From the NCBI RefSeq assembly GCF_000422805.1, contig NZ_AUGT01000030.1:1-53129 (forward strand): a stretch of DNA of 53,129 bases. The letters are read 5' to 3'. Position 1 is the first letter of the stretch. Every line of letters begins with the position of its first letter. A model generated the notes under the pieces. The model had not been told where the DNA came from and ran no database searches. It worked only from the letters and a program-made list of their open reading frames with translations. Below, piece by piece: positions 36,054 through 42,613 of this stretch. Origin of the DNA: Nocardioides halotolerans DSM 19273. GTDB taxonomy: Bacteria; Actinomycetota; Actinomycetes; Propionibacteriales; Nocardioidaceae. Made by a program: the position numbers and the translations under genes.

Positions 36054-36968
36054 ATGAGCGAGATCAGGATCGACCACGTCTCGCGCTGGTACCGCAACGT
36101 CGTCGCCGTCAACGACGTCTCGATGACCATCGGCCCGGGCGTCACCGGCCTGCTCGGCCCGAACGGCGCCGGCAAGACCACGCTGATCGCGATGATGTCG
36201 GGCTTCCTCGCGCCGTCGACCGGCGCGGTCACGCTCGACGGCGAGCCGCTGTGGCGCAACGAGCAGGTCTACCGCAAGCTCGGGCTCGTCCCCGAGCGCG
36301 AGGCGCTCTTCGACTACCTGACCGGGCGCCAGTTCGTCGTCGCCATGGCCGAGCTGCACGGTCTCGCCGATCCCGGCGCGGCCGCCCAGCGCGCCATCGC
36401 CCAGATCGAGATGACCGAGGCCCAGGACCGCGACATCTCGACGTACTCCAAGGGCATGCGGCAGCGCATCAAGATGGCCTCGGCGCTGGTGCACGACCCG
36501 GCGGTGCTGCTGCTCGACGAGCCGTTCAACGGCATGGACCCGCGCCAGCGCATGCACCTCATGGAGCTGCTGCGGACGATGGGTGCCGAGGGCCGGACGG
36601 TGCTGTTCAGCTCGCACATCCTCGAGGAGGTCGAGCAGGTCGCCCGGCAGATCGAGGTCATGGTCGCGGGGCGGCACGCCGCGTCCGGTGACTTCGGCGC
36701 GATCCGGCGGCTGATGACCGACCGGCCCAACCGGTTCGTGCTCCGTACGTCGGACGACCGCCTGCTCGCCTCGGCGCTGCTCGGCGACGCGTCCGTGCGG
36801 GGTGCGCGGCTGCGCGCGGAGGGCGGCATCGAGCTGGAGGCATCGGACTTCGGCCGGTTCAGCGAGGTGCTGCCGCGACTGGCCCGCGAGCACGGCGTAC
36901 GCCTCCACGAGGTGACGCCCACCGACGAGTCGCTCGAGAGCGTCTTCTCCTACCTGGTGGGGTCGTGA
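36054..36968 (+). CDS. ABC-2-type transporter ATPase (cassette 2)
   Basis: A 304-residue ABC ATPase: Walker A GPNGAGKTTL, signature YSKGMRQRIKMASAL, Walker B VLLLDEPFNGMDP, H-loop SSHILEE, with a C-terminal accessory region ending in ESVFSYLVGS. It resembles cassette 1, so the two may be an old tandem duplication. Start is ATG 36054, two bases after the permease stop. Confidence 0.92.
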   Translation: MSEIRIDHVSRWYRNVVAVNDVSMTIGPGVTGLLGPNGAGKTTLIAMMSGFLAPSTGAVTLDGEPLWRNEQVYRKLGLVPEREALFDYLTGRQFVVAMAELHGLADPGAAAQRAIAQIEMTEAQDRDISTYSKGMRQRIKMASALVHDPAVLLLDEPFNGMDPRQRMHLMELLRTMGAEGRTVLFSSHILEEVEQVARQIEVMVAGRHAASGDFGAIRRLMTDRPNRFVLRTSDDRLLASALLGDASVRGARLRAEGGIELEASDFGRFSEVLPRLAREHGVRLHEVTPTDESLESVFSYLVGS

Positions 36969-37684
36969 TGCTGAGCCCCACGATCGTCCGGCTCGGCGTC
37001 CGCAGCATCTTCGGGCGCTGGCGCGGCGTGCTCCTCATCGTGCTGCCCGTCGTCCTGCTCGCCATCTCGCTGCTCGTGCGCGGCCTGGTCGGCGACGACC
37101 TCGACGCCGCCGAGGGCACGCTCTACGGCCTCGGCCTCGTGGTCATCCTGCCGCTGGTCGCACTGCTCGCCACCTCCGGCCTGCTCGCGCCCGAGATCGA
37201 CGACGGCTCGATCTCCTACCTCCTCGCCAAGCCGCTCTCGCGCCACACGATCGTCGCCTCCAAGCTGGTCGTCGCGATCGTCTGCGTGTTCGTCTTCGGC
37301 GCGCTGCCGATGTTCGTCGCCGGTCTCGTCCTGCGCAGCGACTCCCCGTCGTTCGCCGTCGGCTTCGGCCTCGCCTCGCTGCTCGCCGGCGCTGCCTACT
37401 GCGCGGTCTTCGCCTGGCTCTCGGTGCTCACCCGCCACGCGGTCGTCATCGGGCTGATCTACCTGCTGGTCTGGGAGGGCCTGCTCGGCGGCCTGCTCGA
37501 CGGCATCCGCTGGCTCTCGATCACCCGCTGGGCCGCCGAGCTGATCGACCAGATCGCCTCGCTCGAGCTCGTCGACGACCTGCCGCTCGTCTATGCGTTG
37601 CTGGCGCTCGCGGTGACGTTCGGGGCCGGTGTGTGGATGACCGGGCGCGCGTTGCGGGCGTTCAACCTGACGGGCGACGAGTAG
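36968..37684 (+). CDS. ABC-2-type permease (cassette 2)
   Basis: A 238-residue membrane protein with six predicted helices. The segment LLAPEIDDGSISYLLAKPLSRHTIVASK is the usual cytoplasmic loop of ABC-2 permeases. It starts at ATG 36968, overlapping the previous TGA by one base; GTG 36965 is also possible. A 7-bp hairpin GGCGCTG/CAGCGCC (37684-37700) follows the stop but lacks a T-run. Confidence 0.85.
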   Translation: MLSPTIVRLGVRSIFGRWRGVLLIVLPVVLLAISLLVRGLVGDDLDAAEGTLYGLGLVVILPLVALLATSGLLAPEIDDGSISYLLAKPLSRHTIVASKLVVAIVCVFVFGALPMFVAGLVLRSDSPSFAVGFGLASLLAGAAYCAVFAWLSVLTRHAVVIGLIYLLVWEGLLGGLLDGIRWLSITRWAAELIDQIASLELVDDLPLVYALLALAVTFGAGVWMTGRALRAFNLTGDE

Positions 37685-37780
37685 GCGCTGGGTCAGCGCC
37701 CTGGAGGTGAGCCACCAGCCGCTGACAGTCAGCGACCACCCGGCCAGCGCGCCGCCTCGTGGCTCGGGTCGGCGCCGTCC

Positions 37781-38281
37781 TCAGTGATGAGCGAACGGCG
37801 GCGGGCCGGTGATCGTGCAGCCGAGAGGAGTGAGCACCTCTTGGAGGAGAGCCACCGCCTCAGGTGGGACTGGTCCGGGCGTGGGGAGCTCACCGTCGAA
37901 GGACGTCTCGACGGGTGTGCCCGTCGCTGCGAAGAACTCCTCGAATCCTGCCGGAGTGATCAGCGTGTAGAAGTGCGCCGTGTCTGACGCGACCCGGAAG
38001 GCGTGTTCCTTCCGCGCTGGGAGATGGATCATGCTCCCGGCCTCGACAAGCTGAGTCTCCCCCTCGCACCAGCCTTCGAGTGCACCGTCCAGCACGATGA
38101 AGGTCTCCGCTTCGCGTTCATGTACGTGGCGCGGTGTCATGCAGCCCACCCGCCCACGCTCCTCGACCAGTGAGAAGCTCCCGCCGGTCGCCTGGCTGGT
38201 CAGCGGCGTTCGGCAGAGGAAGGAGAGGTGATCCAGGACAGCGACGTCGGCGGTGCCGACGAAGGTGGGCAGCGCGGTCAT
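37781..38281 (-). CDS. Cupin-domain protein
   Basis: A 166-residue single-domain cupin. Motif 1 reads PRHVHEREAETFIVLDGALEG (two His and Glu ligands) and motif 2 is HLPARKEHAFRV. The layout is that of small quercetinase-like cupins; the substrate is unknown. ATG 38281 follows GGGTGAG on the minus strand. It sits next to the broken IS110 element. Confidence 0.82.
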   Translation of the reverse strand: MTALPTFVGTADVAVLDHLSFLCRTPLTSQATGGSFSLVEERGRVGCMTPRHVHEREAETFIVLDGALEGWCEGETQLVEAGSMIHLPARKEHAFRVASDTAHFYTLITPAGFEEFFAATGTPVETSFDGELPTPGPVPPEAVALLQEVLTPLGCTITGPPPFAHH

Positions 38282-38344
38282 GCACTCACCCTTGCCCAAC
38301 CGCGTCTCGTGAGCAACGGCGTCTGTTGCGAGCGCCGATCGAGG

Positions 38345-38552
38345 TCAGCGGCCGGACTGCAGGATCGCCTCCAGATCACACCGGGACGCCAGCCTGACGT
38401 TCCGATGCAGATGCACCTCGACCCGTTCGTCGACGACCTCGGGGAGACCGGCGACCGGCGCGCGTCCCGAGTTCCTGACACCGAGGGGTGCCAGATCCGG
38501 ATGCGTCGCGAGCGCCAGGACGAGACCTGTGAACAACCGGTCTGACGCCAAG
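38345..38552 (-). pseudogene. Possible remnant of a gene cut by the IS110 junction
   Basis: An open frame continues from the estimated IS boundary near 38,552 to a stop at 38,345 (LASDRLFTGLVLALATHPDL..., ending AILQSGR), in a different frame from the transposase. It reads like the C-terminal part of a protein whose start is gone. I do not recognise it; it may be only an incidental open frame. Confidence 0.3.
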
Positions 38553-39656
38553 AGCACCCAGCTGCGGGTCGATGCGTCGGGCTTGCTCGGCGGCCATGTA
38601 CAGCGCCTCACGCAGCAGTGGGTCACCAGCCTTGGTCAGCCCCAGGGTGGGGTCGCTGGTCCCGGACTGGCTGACCTTGGGCACCAGCCCGGAGTAGGCA
38701 CGGATGGCGGCCAACGAGGTGAACCGGTGCGGGTCCCCGATCCGGCCGGCGATGACCGCGCTGGTCACCGGTCCCACGCCTGGCGCCGAGGCGATGATTC
38801 CGTCGGGGTCGGCCTGGTCATTGAGGTTGGCGATACGTTCGTCGAGGTCCTCGATCTGCTCGGTCAGGAACCGTGCCTGCTCGGCCTCGGCGGCGATGTC
38901 GGCGCCCAGCTCAGCGAAGTCCAGCCCGATCGTGCCGTCCGGTCCGGTCCACAGGGCGAGGGTCTCGCGGGCGGCCACGATCAATGCCTTGGTGTGGTCC
39001 TCGCGCCAGAAGCCCCGGGAGTGACGGACCAAGAACCGCGCCAGGCGGGCCTGTCCGAGCCGGATCACCGCTTGCGGGTCGGCGTAGCGGGCCAGCAGCA
39101 TCAGCGCGGCCTTGCCGTAGTTCGACCCGAGCACCCCGTACCAGGCCGGGCCGAGGAGCTCGATGAACGCGTCGAGGCGGGAGTAGACCGCGGTTCGACG
39201 CTTGACCATCGTGGAGCGCTGTTTGGTCAGTCGGCGCAGCGGGTCGGCCGACCCGGGACCGGTGAACTCGCGCAGTCCCTCGGGGTGCAGCAACGGAAGC
39301 TTGGCGAGGATCTCCGAATCGAGCCGGTCGTTCTTGGCGTGCTTGGAGTAGTAAGCCCGCAGGTCGGCCGATTGGGTGGTCGGCACCATCACCACCCGTG
39401 CACCACGCGATCTGAACCAGTGCGCGAGCACAATCCAGGCGTTCCGGGTGGGCTCGAGGACCACAGTCAGCTCGGCCGGGTCCGCAAGGTCCAGATCAGC
39501 CCACAGCCGCTCGAGCTCAGCCGGCTGGGTCGAGAACTTCCGGCCCTTCCAGGCTGCCTTGCCGCCCACCGCAAGTGTTGCTTGGTGCTCAGCCCGGCAG
39601 GCCACATCGACCCCCAGACACAGCGGGGTCACCGGGATGGTCGTCGCGATCGTCAA
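38376..39656 (-). pseudogene. IS110-family transposase, 3'-truncated
   Basis: The frame encodes 426 residues, of which about the first 368 are an IS110 transposase: the DEDD RuvC-like domain (Asp 17 in LGVDVA, Glu 68 in VVLEPT, Asp 110 and Asp 113 in KNDRLDSEIL) and the C-terminal Tnp_20 domain with SAPGVGPVTSAVIAGRIGD and the serine region SGLVPKVSQSG (about 322-332). After RRIDPQLG the family would continue for some 50-60 residues; instead an unrelated Arg/Gly-rich tail follows. The TTG at 39656 is the only start candidate after an in-frame stop. Probably inactive. Confidence 0.85.
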
Positions 39657-39908
39657 TGCACCGTCCTGTCAACGAGGGGTGGGAAGGCGGCTGAACGGCG
39701 CGGCCACAGCCCAGACATTCTGTAAGCAGAAGTCCCCCCGATCGCGCTGCCGCGAAGGACGGCTTCAAGTTCCCAAACAAGGACACCGCATCGACCAGAC
39801 ACCAGGCCCGGGAACGGTCACTCAGCGCTCAGGGATCACCACGTGTCCCGGTCGGTGGTCGGGCCGTCCCCGGACCCATGACCCACGCTAAATGTCGGTG
39901 GTCGCGTC
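39657..39908 (-). ncRNA. Non-coding flank upstream of the IS110 transposase; possible bridge-RNA locus
   Basis: About 250 bp upstream of the transposase start hold no gene on either strand. In IS110-group elements the structured bridge RNA is made from this non-coding end (established for IS621). I could not fold it or locate target and donor loops, so this is a positional call only. Confidence 0.25.
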
Positions 39909-39924
39909 TAGCGTGGTTCGCATC

Positions 39925-41205
39925 ATGTTGATCGAGGTGCAGCGCTCGGGCTCGCCGGTCGTCGTGGACGACGTGGCGGACGAGTTCATGCTGCAGCTGG
40001 TCGAGGACGCCGAGCTCAAGGCGCGCGAGGCCGATCGCAGCAAGCTGCGGCTCGCCACTGCCTGGGCCGAGCGGCACGTCGTCGACGACGAGACCCGGGC
40101 CGCGCACTGGAGCGACGCCGACCGGCGCGACGTCTGCGAGCCGATCGGCGGTGAGGGCACACCGCTGGTGCACGCGAAGGCCGTCGCACCGCTGGCGGCC
40201 GCGCTGACCACGTCGGCGCGCGGCGCGATGCAGCTGATGTCCGACGGCCTCGACCTCAAGCACCGGCTGCCCAAGACCCACCGGGCGATGGAGGAGCTGC
40301 GCCTGGCTCCGTGGCGGGCCAAGCAGATCGCGCAGCTGACCCACCGGCTGAGTCGCGAGGCAGCGGCGTACGTCGACGCGAACGTCGCGCCGATCGCCGA
40401 CTCGGTCGGCCGCACCCGCATCGAGCGGCTCGTCAACGAGGCGGCCGCGCGGTTCGACGCCGGGGAGCAGGCTGCGGAGGAGGACGCCGCGAAGGCGGAG
40501 TGGGACGTCCGGTTCGAGACCTACTCCGGCCCGGTGTGGGCCGGCACGTCGCGGCTCGAGGCGGTCGGTGACACCCCGACCCTGAAGAAGCTCTACGACG
40601 CGATCTGCAAGCAGGCGCACGCGCGCCTCGACCCCGCCGTGCCCGCCGACGAGCAACCGTCGCTCGAGCACCGCAAGGTGGCAGCGCTCGGCGACCTCGC
40701 CGACGGTGCGGGCGCGACGTCCAAGACCAAGCTCTACCTGCACCTGTCGCCCACCGACGAGGTCGGCACCCTCGAGCGGTTCGGTCCGGTGACGGCGCCG
40801 ACCATCCAGAGCTGGCTGGCGACGAGCAGGTTCACGCTTCAGCCCGTCCTCGACCTGGCCCGCACCGACGCGGTCGACTGCTACGAGCCACCACTGTGGA
40901 TGCGCGAGCTCGTGATCCTCCGCGACCGCACCTGCGTCCACCCCAACTGCGACAGAGACGCGCGCGAGTGCGACCTCGACCACATCGAGGCCTTCGTCGA
41001 GGTGGACGACGGCGGACCGCCGGGCCAGACCCGGCCCGACAACCTCGCGCCGCTGTGCCAGGCGCCACCCTTCGAGGCTCGCAAGCTCGCACCTCCGTGC
41101 GAGCACCGGGCGAAGACCCACTACGGCTGGACCTACCGGCGCAACGCCGACGGCAGCTACACCTGGACCGACCCGTTCGGGCGGACCTACGACGTCTCAG
41201 TCTGA
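39925..41205 (+). CDS. HNH endonuclease, DUF222 (13E12-like) family, with an insertion in the HNH tail
   Basis: A 426-residue protein with a helical DUF222 region and a C-terminal HNH nuclease (CVHPNCDRDARECDLDHIEAF... NLAPLC... HRAKTHYGW), the layout of actinobacterial 13E12-repeat proteins. Family members read NLAPLC, then two or three residues, then H-R-x-KTH. Here about 14 extra residues (QAPPFEARKLAPPC) lie between the Cys and HRAKTH, encoded by a palindrome-bearing stretch. A TAGCGT box (39909-39914) ends 10 bases before ATG 39925. Role unknown. Confidence 0.85.
   Translation: MLIEVQRSGSPVVVDDVADEFMLQLVEDAELKAREADRSKLRLATAWAERHVVDDETRAAHWSDADRRDVCEPIGGEGTPLVHAKAVAPLAAALTTSARGAMQLMSDGLDLKHRLPKTHRAMEELRLAPWRAKQIAQLTHRLSREAAAYVDANVAPIADSVGRTRIERLVNEAAARFDAGEQAAEEDAAKAEWDVRFETYSGPVWAGTSRLEAVGDTPTLKKLYDAICKQAHARLDPAVPADEQPSLEHRKVAALGDLADGAGATSKTKLYLHLSPTDEVGTLERFGPVTAPTIQSWLATSRFTLQPVLDLARTDAVDCYEPPLWMRELVILRDRTCVHPNCDRDARECDLDHIEAFVEVDDGGPPGQTRPDNLAPLCQAPPFEARKLAPPCEHRAKTHYGWTYRRNADGSYTWTDPFGRTYDVSV
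41073..41104. repeat. Palindromic REP-like insert inside the HNH gene
   Basis: TTCGAGGCTCGC begins the stretch and a perfect 8-bp dyad follows, GCTCGCAC (41085-41092), CTCC loop, GTGCGAGC (41097-41104). The TTCGAGGCTCG...GCTCGCACCTC pattern resembles intergenic palindromes I associate with Nocardioides genomes. It stays in frame. Confidence 0.45.
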
Positions 41206-41271
41206 GAGACCAACGAAGGAGACTGCCGGACGCCGATTGACAAGCGCAGCGCCTTCGCAACCGGCGCCCAG

Positions 41272-41679
41272 TTACATGGGCTGCTGAGCCTGGTGTTCCT
41301 CGACGATCTTCTTCGAGGCGCTGAGCTGCCAGGCAGCACCGACGACCCAAGCCACGCCACCAAAGAAGGTCAAGTACAGACCAATGGCGGCGGCGCCGTT
41401 CATGTCGATGAGACCCACCAGAGCAACCAGAATCGCCAACACGAGAAGTGAAATCTGCGACCACTTGCCCGGGTTCTTCTTCTTACCGATCAGGCCGGTG
41501 GTCAGTGCCAAGACAATCGCGCCGGCAACAGCCAGTACCAAGGTGATGACGCCATCTCCCTCGATGCCGAGCGCGCTGACGCCGAGCAGCGAGACCCAGG
41601 GGAGGAATGCAGCGAGCGCGATGACCAGGACGGAGACCGCAGAGATCCGCTGCGGAACAGTGAGCCGTGAGACGTTCAT
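41272..41679 (-). CDS. Small four-helix membrane protein
   Basis: A 135-residue integral membrane protein with four hydrophobic helices and a lysine-rich loop (GLIGKKKNPGKWSQ). No family recognised. Codon use is noticeably less GC-rich than in its neighbours, so it may be a recent acquisition. ATG 41679 has TACGGT six bases upstream, matching the local leaderless pattern. It lies in the accessory region between the HNH and WhiB genes. Confidence 0.7.
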   Translation of the reverse strand: MNVSRLTVPQRISAVSVLVIALAAFLPWVSLLGVSALGIEGDGVITLVLAVAGAIVLALTTGLIGKKKNPGKWSQISLLVLAILVALVGLIDMNGAAAIGLYLTFFGGVAWVVGAAWQLSASKKIVEEHQAQQPM

Positions 41680-41868
41680 GTTGCGACCGTAAGGCCCAGG
41701 AGGCGCCGAGTCTGGCCTTTGGTGGAGTCGCCGGCCGAGGTTGCCAAGTCGGGGCCGCGAGCGTTAGCTCTGGTCGACGCCGACCGCACCCGACGAGGTG
41801 GTGGTCGACGTCGGAGTTCGCCAGGGCCGAGCACGATCGGATCGCGCGCGGGGAGCAGGCGCGCTGCG

Positions 41869-42165
41869 TCACGCCGCCTGGTCTTTGCGCGGCCGGCCCG
41901 GGCCGCGCTTGCGGGGGATGATGCGCCCGTTCTCGAGGAGCTGGCCGCCCCAGACGCCCCAGCGCTCGCCCCGGGCGATCGCGGCTCCCAGGCAGTGGTC
42001 GATGGCGGCGCAGGTGTGGCAGATGCGCTTGGCGCGCTCGACCCCCTCCGGCAGCGGGGAGAACCACAGGTCCGGGTCCTCGCGGCAGGGCCAGGGAGTG
42101 CTGCCCTGGCCCGGGGCTGCCCCGACCACGCGGAGGTCGAGGTCGTACGGCGGCGTCGCGTGCAT
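41869..42165 (-). CDS. WhiB-family regulator, WhiB7-like with AT-hook
   Basis: A 98-residue WhiB protein. Four cluster cysteines are spaced C-x21-C-x2-C-x5-C (PCREDPDLWF, then ICHTCAAIDHC), followed by the G(V/I)WGG turn (RWGVWGGQL) and a C-terminal KRGPGRPRK. The GRPRK AT-hook is the mark of WhiB7, which activates intrinsic antibiotic-resistance genes through the primary sigma factor. ATG 42165 has GAGGA seven bases upstream. The 237-bp upstream region to 42402 holds no clear gene but carries a GC hairpin near 42205-42228, as in attenuated whiB7 leaders. Confidence 0.85.
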   Translation of the reverse strand: MHATPPYDLDLRVVGAAPGQGSTPWPCREDPDLWFSPLPEGVERAKRICHTCAAIDHCLGAAIARGERWGVWGGQLLENGRIIPRKRGPGRPRKDQAA

Positions 42166-42402
42166 GGGATGTCCTCGTTCGTGTGGTCCTGCCCGGTCAC
42201 CCCAAGCCTTCGCCGAAGCGGAGCCGAAGACATCGGCATGCTGGCGGGTATCGCCGCGTGCATCGCCGTGCTGACGGCGTTCCACGGCGCCTGACCCGGC
42301 CCGCGTGCAGCGTGCGGCACCGACGATGCCCCGCCCGGTGAGGTCGATGCATCCGCACGTTGGCCGATGTCGTGGCCGGTCGGGCCGGGTTGAGTGCAGC
42401 CC

Positions 42403-42603
42403 ATGGAGGTGCGGATCTCATTCGACCAGACAGACCCGCCGGTGGGCAGGCTCGTGGTGACGAGCCCGCCGGGCGCGCGACCAGGTGAGTCGTCGATCCC
42501 GTTCACGGGGTGGCTCGGTCTGCTGCACGCGCTCTCCGAGGCGCTGGGGTCCGGGGGCGGATCCACGGGCGGCTCCCCGGGCGGTGTCCCGCCGGCGACA
42601 TAG
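42403..42603 (+). CDS. Small conserved-looking protein upstream of the LuxR gene
   Basis: A 66-residue protein (MEVRISFDQTDPPVGRLVV..., then FTGWLGLLHALSEAL and a Gly/Ser-rich tail). The FD-x-DPP-G-L and F-GWLGLL-AL segments resemble short proteins I recall in other actinobacteria. Function unknown. Its TAG stop is the first half of the TAGCAT box serving the next gene, so transcription of the regulator starts at its end. Confidence 0.5.
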   Translation: MEVRISFDQTDPPVGRLVVTSPPGARPGESSIPFTGWLGLLHALSEALGSGGGSTGGSPGGVPPAT

Positions 42604-42606
42604 CAT
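42601..42606 (+). promoter_or_regulatory. -10 box of the LuxR-type regulator
   Basis: TAGCAT ends seven bases before ATG 42614, predicting a leaderless transcript. It overlaps the stop codon of the small upstream gene. An ATG inside it (42605) is thereby unlikely to be the start. Confidence 0.55.
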
Positions 42607-42613
42607 GGCGTCC

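Noticed and set aside
39925..41205. Restriction-modification or anti-phage role of the HNH gene
   Set aside because: It belongs to the DUF222/13E12 family common in actinobacteria, with no methylase or defence partner nearby.
42238..42294. 18-codon ORF on the plus strand opposite the WhiB leader
   Set aside because: No ribosome-binding site and no -10 box; on the wrong strand to be a whiB7 leader peptide.
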